Below, piece after piece: positions 11,074 to 20,347 of a stretch of 52,543 nucleotides of DNA. The notes under the pieces were generated by a model that saw only the letters and a list, made by a program, of their open reading frames with translations, searched no databases and was not told the origin of the DNA. The position numbers were made by a program, and so were the translations under genes. The stretch comes from Tritrichomonas foetus (taxonomy: Eukaryota > Parabasalia > Tritrichomonadida > Tritrichomonadidae). Position 1 is the stretch's first letter. Every line of letters begins with the position of its first letter. The stretch covers positions 36,002 to 88,544 of the forward strand of contig MLAK01000630.1 in assembly GCA_001839685.1 (NCBI GenBank), in the 5' to 3' direction.

Positions 11074-11854
11074 TGAAACGAAAGAAAAGATAAAGTAATA
11101 AAAGAAAAGATCAAGAAATAAAAGTAAAGATCAAGAAATGAAANNNNNNNNNNNNNNNNNNNNNNNNNNNNNNNNNNNNNNNNNNNNNNNNNNNNNNNNN
11201 NNNNNNNNNNNNNNNNNNNNNNNNNNNNNNNNNNNNNNNNNNNNNNNNNNNNNNNNNNNNNNNNNNNNNNNNNNNNNNNNNNNNNNNNNNNNNNNNNNNN
11301 NNNNNNNNNNNNNNNNNNNNNNNNNNNNNNNNNNNNNNNNNNNNNNNNNNNNNNNNNNNNNNNNNNNNNNNNNNNNNNNNNNNNNNNNNNNNNNNNNNNN
11401 NNNNNNNNNNNNNNNNNNNNNNNNNNNNNNNNNNNNNNNNNNNNNNNNNNNNNNNNNNNNNNNNNNNNNNNNNNNNNNNNNNNNNNNNNNNNNNNNNNNN
11501 NNNNNNNNNNNNNNNNNNNNNNNNNNNNNNNNNNNNNNNNNNNNNNNNNNNNNNNNNNNNNNNNNNNNNNNNNNNNNNNNNNNNNNNNNNNNNNNNNNNN
11601 NNNNNNNNNNNNNNNNNNNNNNNNNNNNNNNNNNNNNNNNNNNNNNNNNNNNNNNNNNNNNNNNNNNNNNNNNNNNNNNNNNNNNNNNNNNNNNNNNNNN
11701 NNNNNNNNNNNNNNNNNNNNNNNNNNNNNNNNNNNNNNNNNNNNNNNNNNNNNNNNNNNNNNNNNNNAAAAGATCAAGAAATTAAAGAAAAGATCAAGAA
11801 ATGAAAGAAAAGATCAAGAAATGAAAGAAAAGATCAAGAAATGAAAGAAAAGAT
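11074..11854. repeat. 20-bp minisatellite split by an assembly gap
   Basis: Both sides of the gap carry tandem copies of the same unit, AGATCAAGAAATGAAAGAAA or close variants. At least two diverged copies lie before the gap (11083-11143) and four near-identical ones after it (11768-11854). The unit is purine-rich on the plus strand and not a multiple of three, so it is unlikely to be coding. The unsequenced bases are most simply more of the same array. Confidence 0.85.
11144..11767. other. Assembly gap (624 N)
   Basis: A continuous run of N inside the 20-bp minisatellite. The true length is unknown; array collapse is the likely cause. Open frames crossing it are artefacts of N translation. 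Confidence 0.98.
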
Positions 11855-11959
11855 TCGCAAAGAATAATATCTTATTTACAAACAAATACATGGTATAAAA
11901 TAAATATTATCATATCAATAAATCTTGATATTTTTTCTAGATTATCAATACATAAAAGG

Positions 11960-14900
11960 TCAAATTGGTGTCTTATTTTTCCTTGTGTTCGGTTCGGTTA
12001 AGTTCGGAATTTTTCTTTGTGATGAAATTACAGATGTCGCATGTTCTTTTTTTCCAAGCCGCTTTGCTGATTGAATCAAATTTGGTGCAACAATTGTTGG
12101 CGGTGAATGCGACCTTGTCGTAGTTTTCGGTGATTTAAGCTGCAAAAAGTGAGCATCATGTTCAATAAAAATAGATTCGTACTTTTTATAATCTTCTTCC
12201 ATTTTTTCTAGTGCGTCAGTTCTTTCAACAAGAAGTTCTTCCAGTCGACTGATGAATTCCAAATCTTCTGGTCTCGGTTCTTGGTTTTTAATTGTATTTT
12301 CACCTTCGGCAATTTTTTCTTCTAATTCAGAAATGCATTTTTCTTTCTCGTTGATTTGTTTTTCATTGTCAGCTTCAAGTCTTTCTTTTAATCCACCGAC
12401 TTCTTTTTCTTGATCTTCACCGATTCTTTTTTCAAGGGCTTTTATCGATTCAATTTTATGAGTCTGCTCATTTCGAATTCTTTCTGTTTCATTTTGAATG
12501 AAAGATAATTCAACATTTAATAATTCAAGTTCAAGTTGGTTTTTATTTTCAATTTCTTCAATTTCCAGTTTTCGTTTTCGTTCGAATTCTTCAACTTGAT
12601 ATTGAGATTCAAGGTTGGCATTATCAAGAATGAATTTCATTTCTAATAATTTCTTTTCATTTTCCTGAGTTTTCTTAATCAGTGACATTTTTAATTCACT
12701 AATTTCAGCTTGGCATTTTTTACGAGTTTCTTTGCTTTTATTTTTCTCAGCTTTTAAGTTTTGCTGTTTTTTAGCGTTTTCTGTTTTTACTAAATTGGCT
12801 CTTTCTTCTTCCAATGCTTTTAGTTTTTGTTCAAGTTCTTTAATTGAACTTTCACGGTTACTTGAAAGTCTTTGAATTTCATTTTTCAAACGAGAAATTT
12901 CTTCTCCCCCTCGTTTTGTTTCTTCGTCGATTAATTCTTTAATTTTTGTTACTTCTTTTGTTTTTCGTTCTTCTTCTTCAGCTAATTCTTTTTTCAGTTT
13001 TTCAAGCATTTCTTGACATTTCTTTTCATTCATTTTCCTTGAATCCTCGTTTTGTTTCTCTTCATCTGAAAATTGTCGTTTTAGTTTTTCAAATTTTTCG
13101 CTCCAATTATTCACATATTTTTGCTTTTCGTCAATCCAATTTGATTCGCTGATTCTTACTTCCTTTTGCATTTCAGCTAATTTAACACCATATTCATTTA
13201 CATTTTGTTGAAGTTTGGCATCAATTTCTTTCTTTTCAATTGTTTTGCCTTCAATTTGTTGTGAAAGTGCAGCTAATTCATTTTCACATTTATCCTGAAT
13301 CAATTCCAAAGCAGCTTTCTTTTTCGAATCTATTTCATTTTGTGTTAATTCAATAGCATGTCTCATTTCCATATTTTCTTTCTCTTCATTATATTTCATA
13401 TCATTAATGAATTGTCTCTTTGCTTTATCAAGTAAAGAATTGCCTGCATCATCAACTTCTTTCAATTCAAGGTCAAGTTGGTGATCATAACACGACATTT
13501 GTGCTTCATGTTCTTTTTGAATTACATTCATTTTTCTTTCTTTTTCATCATCCAAATTTTCCATATTTTCATCGAACTCGAATTTCGATAATTCGATTGA
13601 GTTTTTTAATTTTGATGATTGTAATAATAAATTTTTTAACTCATTTGACGAATCTTTATAATTATCTGTGAGTATTTTTTGAAGTGAACTAATTTCTTTT
13701 TCTTTTTCATCTTTAATTTTTTGAATTTCATCTCGTTGTTCTTGCTTTGTTTTTTCTAAAGATTTAATATATTGTTCCAATTCTTTTTCGATATTGTTCC
13801 TTACTTCAGTAACTTCAGTGTTATGTTTTTTATACATTTCTAAGAAAGTTTTATTGATCTCATGACTTTTTTCTTTTTCTTTTTCAATATAAGTAATTTT
13901 ATCTTGTTCGAATTTTTCGAGTGTTGCATTATGTTCTTGTATTAATAATTGATTTCTTTTCTCTGCTTCAGCTGCAGCTTGTTTTGCTAATTCTTCATAT
14001 TCTTCAAGTCGACTTTGTAGGATTTGATTTTGTTTTTCTAGTTCCTCTTTCTTTTGTGAAATGATTGCGTTTAATTCTTTTTCATCTTGATTTGCTTGAT
14101 CTCGAATTTTTTTAACTTCATTTAAATGATCATCTTGAATTTTTTTAAGTTGAGCTTGAAAATTATTTAAATCTGTTTGTTGAACTTTTACGATTTTATC
14201 TCTCATTGCCTCAGCTTTTAGTAATACTGCTAATAATTTTGTTTGATGTTGTTCATTATTTTGTGCAAACTCTTTCATCAGTTCGCGTAATTTTCCTTTT
14301 TCCTCTTCAATTTTTGCAATTGTTTCTTCAATTTGTGTGATTTTTTGATTTAATGTATCTTCTGCTGAAATTTTTGAAGATTCTAATGTTTTCTTTAATT
14401 CATTAATTTCGTTATCATATTTTTCTTGGAGTTCTTTTTCTTTTTTCTGAGTAATTTGCAGTGTTGCATCATATTTTGCGTTAGCCTCACTTATGTAACC
14501 ATTCAGAGTTCTTTTTTTATGAACATCGATACTATTCAAAACTTTTTTGTGCATATTTTTAATGTCTTCATTCGCTTCTTTAAAATCTTGGATGTCTTTG
14601 GATGATTGCTGTAAAATTTGGCCGAGTTTCGCTTTGACCGATTCTAATTGGTCTGTTGCATTTTTTATTAAATCTGATGTTTGCGAGAGTATTTTTTCTT
14701 TTGCCGTGTCAAATTGTTTTTTGGTTGTATTAAATTTGGTCTCAAATTCCTTTCTTACAACAGATTCAATTGCAGCATGTAAATTTTCCGCTTCTTCTTG
14801 TGAGACACTTAAGTTTTCTTTTGATTTGCTCAGAATATGAGTGATCTCATCCTCGTATGCTTCCTTCAGTTCGACTAAAGAATCTCGATGATCGATGCTG

Positions 14901-14989
14901 TCCGTGTGAAGACGAAATACAACTTTTGTTAACTGAGATATTCTTTTGCTGACATTGAATCTCCAGACAGGATCAACTTCAGTCGACAT
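11960..14989 (-). CDS. FAM184-like giant coiled-coil protein
   Basis: A 1009-residue protein on the minus strand with a true ATG at 14987-14989. Residues about 8-60 contain a stretch (SKRISQLTKVVFRLHT, then a D/E-rich helix ending DEITHIL) that matches the pattern of the N-terminal FAM184 domain (SKKIxQLTKVIYxLN..., ...HEEEIQxIL in animal proteins). From about 60 to 930 it is nearly continuous coiled coil, very rich in Glu, Lys and Gln. The last 75 residues are basic, Pro/Ser/Thr-rich and probably disordered. FAM184 proteins are poorly characterised coiled coils known from ciliated eukaryotes; a link to the flagellar or basal-body cytoskeleton is inference only. The long coiled coil alone could attract false matches, so the assignment rests on the N-terminal segment. 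It ends about 100 bp from the minisatellite. Confidence 0.6.
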   Translation of the reverse strand: MSTEVDPVWRFNVSKRISQLTKVVFRLHTDSIDHRDSLVELKEAYEDEITHILSKSKENLSVSQEEAENLHAAIESVVRKEFETKFNTTKKQFDTAKEKILSQTSDLIKNATDQLESVKAKLGQILQQSSKDIQDFKEANEDIKNMHKKVLNSIDVHKKRTLNGYISEANAKYDATLQITQKKEKELQEKYDNEINELKKTLESSKISAEDTLNQKITQIEETIAKIEEEKGKLRELMKEFAQNNEQHQTKLLAVLLKAEAMRDKIVKVQQTDLNNFQAQLKKIQDDHLNEVKKIRDQANQDEKELNAIISQKKEELEKQNQILQSRLEEYEELAKQAAAEAEKRNQLLIQEHNATLEKFEQDKITYIEKEKEKSHEINKTFLEMYKKHNTEVTEVRNNIEKELEQYIKSLEKTKQEQRDEIQKIKDEKEKEISSLQKILTDNYKDSSNELKNLLLQSSKLKNSIELSKFEFDENMENLDDEKERKMNVIQKEHEAQMSCYDHQLDLELKEVDDAGNSLLDKAKRQFINDMKYNEEKENMEMRHAIELTQNEIDSKKKAALELIQDKCENELAALSQQIEGKTIEKKEIDAKLQQNVNEYGVKLAEMQKEVRISESNWIDEKQKYVNNWSEKFEKLKRQFSDEEKQNEDSRKMNEKKCQEMLEKLKKELAEEEERKTKEVTKIKELIDEETKRGGEEISRLKNEIQRLSSNRESSIKELEQKLKALEEERANLVKTENAKKQQNLKAEKNKSKETRKKCQAEISELKMSLIKKTQENEKKLLEMKFILDNANLESQYQVEEFERKRKLEIEEIENKNQLELELLNVELSFIQNETERIRNEQTHKIESIKALEKRIGEDQEKEVGGLKERLEADNEKQINEKEKCISELEEKIAEGENTIKNQEPRPEDLEFISRLEELLVERTDALEKMEEDYKKYESIFIEHDAHFLQLKSPKTTTRSHSPPTIVAPNLIQSAKRLGKKEHATSVISSQRKIPNLTEPNTRKNKTPI

Positions 14990-15416
14990 AACGTATTTTA
15001 TATTTAATCAATTTGAATTCAAAAAATTTGAAACGACATCGAACAGACATATTCAAATGAATTTTGATGAGTTCACTTTGCGATCAATTCGAAGAATCAT
15101 TTACAGTTTTTTTGGGTCATTATTAAATTAACTGAAATAGCATGAGCCAGTAGAAATTAAAAATACTCCTCACTCTTTTATTTCTTTATTCAAAACTCAG
15201 GATGGCTCTCATACACTTGATGATTTTTATATCACATGTCGCATCAAATGGTCCGATTAAAACTATCATTCATGAAATCGCTCATTGTAAAGAGCCAGTA
15301 ATAAATTGAGAAAGAAAATACCATATAAAATATATATTCATAGAAAATAAATGTAAAGTTATATGAGAAATTATTGTGGTTGTGTTTTGTTTAAAATAAT
15401 TTGTTAGGTAAGGATG
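14990..15416. other. Intergenic, no feature resolved
   Basis: This is the space between the start of the coiled-coil gene and the stop of the RanBP1 gene, both on the minus strand, so it holds the promoter of the former and the 3' end of the latter. GAGCCAGTA occurs twice (near 15143 and 15291). No further structure was seen. Confidence 0.4.
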
Positions 15417-15869
15417 TCAGTTGTCCATCAGTTCCTTGTTGGCTGCTTGGCCAGCTTCGAAAGCAGTTTTGAAAGCAGTAGCAATATCTGGCAAGGAAAA
15501 TCGCACTGCGAACATTTCGCGATTTTCTGGCTCTTTTGTGTCAGTAAAATCGTAAGCTGTCCATGAAAATTCTCTGTTTGTCTCGTCGAGGACGTGAAGA
15601 GATCCGAGATATGGAATTTGATGGTTAGCACGAACAACGTAAGTTTGGTTCTGGCGCATTATAATTCTGACATATCCTGTATCTGGGTTTTTGAGGATTT
15701 TCAATTCACCAGTTCCTCTGTCGATCCATTCGTTCTTTTCCCTATTGAAAATGAATAAAATAGCTTTATTGGCGAAGAGCTCTTCTTCGTCTGTATCTGC
15801 GTTTGGAACTTCTGCGATCGGTGGAAATTCTTCTGGAAGTGGCTCATTCGATTCGGAAGAAATGCTCAT
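15417..15869 (-). CDS. Ran-binding protein 1 (RanBD)
   Basis: A 150-residue protein with an ATG at 15867-15869. After an acidic N-terminal tail (about 1-30) it forms one complete Ran-binding domain: AILFIFNREKNEWIDRGTG, then LKILKNPDTGYVRIIMR, VVRANHQI, a tryptophan in the FSWTAYDFTD segment, and the final FAVRFSLPD and helix. These match RanBP1 in order and spacing. RanBP1 binds RanGTP and cooperates with RanGAP to disassemble export complexes in the cytosol. The protein is shorter than animal RanBP1 (about 200) because it ends soon after the domain, without an evident C-terminal export-signal extension. TCATAAAA and TTCATTCAAAA upstream are initiator-like. A shadow frame on the same strand was ignored. 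Confidence 0.92.
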   Translation of the reverse strand: MSISSESNEPLPEEFPPIAEVPNADTDEEELFANKAILFIFNREKNEWIDRGTGELKILKNPDTGYVRIIMRQNQTYVVRANHQIPYLGSLHVLDETNREFSWTAYDFTDTKEPENREMFAVRFSLPDIATAFKTAFEAGQAANKELMDN

Positions 15870-16514
15870 TTTTATAATTTTTTATGAAATTTTGAATGAA
15901 GAATTTGACTTTTAAGGCGAAATTACAAAGAAAATGAATTGTTCAATCGTTGAAAAATTCCGAACCTCGATCGAAAGTGTCTCAACTCAAAGATGAACAA
16001 CATAACTTTTGGTAGGATTGTTTTAGCATTGGTATTAGTACTCAAGAAAAAATATGGCTATGATATTACTATTTTCTTCAAATAGGTGAAGACTTCATTG
16101 TTATTCCAAAAATTAATGACGGAATTGAAAATTCTATCATGCTTTAATTAGATTTGTTTTGCAAAAAGATCAACATTATCACAATAATAGGCTCTTCAAA
16201 AAATCCTTTGGCACAATTTGTGAATTTGAAATCTACAAAAGATGGGATCAATAATCACTTAACTAGCGATTTTAAACACTGTTATTGTCTTAAAAATCAT
16301 CAAAATATTGATGACCGTCATAAATAAATCAGATTGTTTTTACTCGATATCGCCAAAGATATTTTCTATATCAATTATTGAATTATATATTTCCTCTTAT
16401 GTATATTGCAAATATTTTTGTTACACATTATCAGCTTTTAACTGATAAATTCGGATTTATTTGTAATGCTCGTTTAGAATTTTTTAAAAAACGCAATAAA
16501 ATCACCATATAACG
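15870..16514. other. Intergenic, A+T-rich, no gene
   Basis: Sequence between the RanBP1 start and the left target-site copy of the transposon. I see no open frame of note. A short perfect palindrome ATGACCGTCAT lies at 16311-16321. Confidence 0.45.
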
Positions 16515-16522
16515 GTTTTATT
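16515..16522 (+). repeat. Left target-site duplication GTTTTATT
   Basis: Eight bases directly abutting the left terminal inverted repeat, identical to 17672-17679 beyond the right end. Extending the match by one base on the outside fails, so the duplication is exactly 8 bp. Confidence 0.8.
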
Positions 16523-17671
16523 AGAAGTGTGCGAACAGACCCTTCACCGATGAATCTTTCTGAAATTGGAATATGTTATTATAGGCCATGTGTCTAATAC
16601 AAACAACGAAGTTATATAAAAATCTGTCTCGGAATTCTTGAGAAATAGATTCTCATTCAAATTCTGAAATTTTTGAGAGGATCAAAGGTTAAATATATTT
16701 CACCAGGAATATTTTTAAAAAATGATCAAAGTATCATATCCTAACAAGAAAAATGCAAAATTTTTGGCTTTGCACAAATGATAGTGCCCAAGGCCTATGT
16801 TTCATATTTATATATAGCTGCAAGATATTCCGGATATTAGCTTTATTTCTTGAATCAGAATATTTGGGGAATTAACTTTTTCTATTATTCATTCAAATTT
16901 GAAAAAATAATACGTTTATTTGAACTTATCGATTTTTAACATTCAATTTGTCCTANAAAGCTAAGAGGAAATATCTTGATGGAAACTTGATGATATATGA
17001 TATTAGNCATTCTCCCATTCTTAATAAATAGTATAAAGAACTTTTCTTCCTAATATTGATATATTTTCATATTAGATCAATGTATATTTCCGAAATAATT
17101 TTTGACCTTATGAAATTATTTCACCAGGAATATTGTTTTGTGAGGAATCCGTACGTTAAAACCAAAAAAAGCTTTATATTTCGCTACCTAAGATCAAAAA
17201 AATTGATATTCGCAGACGAACCTTCCTTTGGCAATCAACAAATTATGCTGAAAAGAGAAATTATTGTCATTTTCCAGCAGTTCACTCCCTGATGATGATA
17301 TTGGGAAAACGAGCAGAAAAGTTGGGCACTTTCTTAATGCCATCAGCAAACAGATGATGACTCCTGTTCAACTTCAAAAAATTAGAACTTTTCATCGGTG
17401 AAAACTAAAATTTCAAAAATNTCGAGATTTTTTCCNAATTTTGGTANATATAAAAATAAAGTTTAATAATAATGATGAAATAAATGTTTTTTAATTTTGG
17501 TGAATTATTTCTTCATGATACAATTCGAATCGACTTCATTCTGTGGCATGTGCATATTGAATGGATATTCTATCTTATTTGGAAATCACAAATTCCAAAA
17601 TCAATTTCATCCAGAAATACAGAATGGTCAAAATTCACTTTTTTTTAGTAAACGGTTGTTCGCACACTTCT
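16523..17671. mobile_element. 1149-bp non-autonomous DNA transposon with TIRs and 8-bp TSD
   Basis: The left end AGAAGTGTGCGAACA (16523-16537) is repeated exactly in inverted form at the right end (17657-17671). Immediately outside both ends the same 8 bases GTTTTATT are present as a direct repeat (16515-16522 and 17672-17679). Inside the TIRs similarity continues with one indel (ACCCTTCAC against ACCGTTTAC). A subterminal inverted pair, TTCACCGATGAA at 16543-16554 and its complement at 17391-17402, is also present. Five isolated N bases (16956, 17007, 17421, 17436, 17447) fall within the element, as expected for a collapsed multicopy sequence. It holds no convincing transposase: the ATG at 17080 opens a 70-codon frame without recognisable features. 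An 8-bp duplication is typical of hAT, P or Merlin elements, but the terminal bases do not let me choose. Confidence 0.8.
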
Positions 17672-17679
17672 GTTTTATT
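17672..17679 (+). repeat. Right target-site duplication GTTTTATT
   Basis: Direct copy of 16515-16522 immediately after the right terminal inverted repeat. Confidence 0.8.
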
Positions 17680-18225
17680 TCGCCAAAAGATCTTTAGAAT
17701 ATTTTTTTATAAAAAAATGTTGAATAAATCACAAGGCAATAAGGAAATCCGAGCTTGACAGAAATGAATATATTTTTTGGTTACAAACATGACTAAAAAA
17801 ATCGAAAAAGAGAACCTGAAATCATTTGAAGAATCGATTCATTCAAAGTTTTATCGTTCTCCAATTCAGCGAATACAGTTTAACTTTTTAAATGATTTTT
17901 CTTTATTTGGAAATCTTCGAAAATTGTGAATTTTTCAAATATCGAATAATCATTCAATTTTTCAATTAAAAATTAGTTGTTGTCAAAAAGTCACGATGAT
18001 ATTCATCATCTTCCTAATTCACCTATCATATTTTATGTTTTCGCTATATCCAAAATAGAATATTTGTATAGAATTTCCATTCAATTATTCAGTTATTTTT
18101 TTCAATGCATATAGAAATCGATGATCTTTTGCTGAAATGATTCTCTCAATTCATGTTCTCATATCACTCAATAACTTTTTCAAAGAAAATAAAAAATTAT
18201 GGGATAGTAAAAGAAAAAATTCAAA
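17680..18225. other. Intergenic, upstream of kelch gene
   Basis: A+T-rich sequence with no gene. It ends in ATTCAAAATGGG, where TCA lies only three bases before the start codon of the kelch gene. Confidence 0.4.
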
Positions 18226-19368
18226 ATGGGAAACAATCACAGTAAAGGGCATGGAGGTGGAAATTACGATCAAATCACATCTTCACAGCCTGATTATACC
18301 AAAATAGAACACCCAGAGCGTTACATGCCATCATTTGCCGCAGTATGGAGTCGAATTATTCCTGAAGGCAAGAATTACCCAATTGCGAGAACTGGGCATT
18401 TCTTCAGTTATGACCCGAACAGAGATTGCGCCATTACTGGCTGCGGAGCCTCATCAACACAAGTTCTTTTAGACGATATTTGGTCATTAAATTTAACGAC
18501 ATACAAATGGGTGAAATTAAATATCACTGGATCGCCAATTTCACCACGAACCGGCGCAAAATCAACCATCGTTGACGACATTATGTATATTTTTGGAGGT
18601 TTTTGTGATCCAACATATTACAATGACTTATTTGCTATCGATTTGTCTACACTAGTGTGCGTAAAAATAGAAGGAACAGGTGATTTACCTACGCCTCGAA
18701 ATGCTCCACTTTTTTCCAATTACAAGCACAAATTATATGTGTGGGGCGGTTATGACGGAAATTGGCCATCTGACCTATATGTATTTGACCTTGTCACCAA
18801 AATTTGGACAAGATACCCACAAACAGCCCCTGGAAGAAGCGGGCAAACATTTACAACAATTGGAAACTGCATCTATTGTTACATGTCAGCAAAAAGTGGT
18901 GGAATGTATGTTGTAAATATGGAAACTAATGAAGTTAAGCAAGTTCAAACATCAGGTAAAGAACCAGACGATCCTAATCTTTTAAACGGCGGCTTGGTTA
19001 AAGTCGATCATTATCTATTTTTGTTAGGCGGAAAATCAACAAATAACTATACGCTTTTATATACGTGTGATGTTTATAAAATGAAATGGTTTGTTTTCTA
19101 TTTGGTGCCTGATGATGATACAGTCAATCTCGGTGATGGTCGAATTAATGATGAATTCAACTTTATGGTGCCCCGAACTGCATCAATGGGAATTGTGTAT
19201 TCCCCACAATCGAGAAATATGGTAACTTTCCTTGGAAGACCAATGCTCGATCCATCACCAGTAAATGTTTATTCTCTTGGTGATGCATATGCCATAATTC
19301 ACTTACAGCACGACATGGAAGAAGCTTGTAAACCAACAAACCCAATAATGAGCCTATCACCACGCTGA
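18226..19368 (+). CDS. Kelch-repeat protein with N-myristoylation signal
   Basis: A 380-residue protein. It begins MGNNHSK, a good N-myristoylation context (Gly2, Ser6, Lys7), followed by a short Gly/His-rich segment. From about 45 to 350 it has five to six kelch-type blades, shown by repeated double-glycine or glycine-rich strands (IFGGF, VWGGYDG, LLGGKS) and paired tryptophan/tyrosine positions about 50 residues apart (DDIWSLNLTTYKW, SDLYVFDLVTKIW, YTCDVYKMKW). Beta-propellers of this kind are protein-interaction platforms; no BTB, F-box or other effector domain is attached. If myristoylated it would sit on the cytosolic face of a membrane. The substrate or partner cannot be read from the sequence. 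The predicted leader is unusually short (TCAAAATGG). Confidence 0.85.
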   Translation: MGNNHSKGHGGGNYDQITSSQPDYTKIEHPERYMPSFAAVWSRIIPEGKNYPIARTGHFFSYDPNRDCAITGCGASSTQVLLDDIWSLNLTTYKWVKLNITGSPISPRTGAKSTIVDDIMYIFGGFCDPTYYNDLFAIDLSTLVCVKIEGTGDLPTPRNAPLFSNYKHKLYVWGGYDGNWPSDLYVFDLVTKIWTRYPQTAPGRSGQTFTTIGNCIYCYMSAKSGGMYVVNMETNEVKQVQTSGKEPDDPNLLNGGLVKVDHYLFLLGGKSTNNYTLLYTCDVYKMKWFVFYLVPDDDTVNLGDGRINDEFNFMVPRTASMGIVYSPQSRNMVTFLGRPMLDPSPVNVYSLGDAYAIIHLQHDMEEACKPTNPIMSLSPR

Positions 19369-20347
19369 ACATAATTATATTATGAATATTTAAAAAAAGA
19401 AAAAAGAACAAAATTGAGAAAGATAGAAAAGTAAAATAAAGAAATGAGATTTGGAGTTATTGAATATGCAGGAGAAAGAAACGAAAAAGAAAAGAGACAA
19501 AAAAGAAAAAGGGAAAAAATATTTTATTTTTGTTTTTAATGATTTAAAGAGCCATTTTAATTTATATATGTTTATATATTTTAAATTGGGGAGAACCTGT
19601 CATATTTTGTAAAGAAGAAAAATTTAAATTTAAAATTTATATCTAAATAAATGTTTCCATATAATATATATTTCTAATCTAATGAATCTTTCTATGTTTG
19701 AATTTTTTAAGTTTCATTTCAGGAGATATTTATGATACGACCAAGTAAAACTGGTCGGCTGTGTTAATTCTAAATCACTAACAGCATGCTTTATAATCAA
19801 CATCATTTGGAATAAAAATAAATAAATAAATATTTGCAAATCTTCAAAAAAATCTGTCCCTGCTGATATTATCAATTATTTTAATTATAGATTCATATAT
19901 GTTGTTTCACTATCAAATTTGATGTATCTTCTGGGAATAACGGAACGAAATTTAATTAATTCAAATGTGATTTCATTTCTGCATAGTTGTTAAAATAATC
20001 ACAACAATAACTCTAACTTTTGTATTTCAGTATATTTCGTAACTATTTCTGTATTTTCATGCATTGAGAAATTCGTTTGGAACAAACGAATCTTCAAATG
20101 ATTAGCGAATTAGATGACATTCAACAAGTATCATTATGATACAATAATTCCTAAGTTAAAATTTGTCAGTTAGCAAATAACCAAGTATTCAAATTTATGA
20201 AAACACCAAACCACGCAACGTTTATTTGAGATGAATTCCTCAAAATTATGATTCAATTTTTCAATACCACCCAGACCAAATATATTCTTAATAATTATCT
20301 AATTTCACAAAAAAAAGGTAAAATAAAAATTCTGAAATTCGACGAAA
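19369..20347. other. Intergenic with purine-rich tract
   Basis: Directly after the kelch stop there is a purine-rich plus strand (about 19391-19520, mostly A with scattered G and only a short interruption near 19450-19470). The rest is A+T-rich, with several TAAA runs (for example 19817-19830). No gene is supported; a short frame at 20248-20436 overlaps the next gene and looks fortuitous. Confidence 0.45.

Noticed and set aside
11067..11785. Open frames of more than 200 codons on both strands across the minisatellite
   Set aside because: They consist almost wholly of translated N bases and carry no information.
17056..17292. 78-codon frame inside the transposon as a transposase remnant
   Set aside because: It starts with a non-ATG codon, is short, and shows no DDE-like or DNA-binding pattern.
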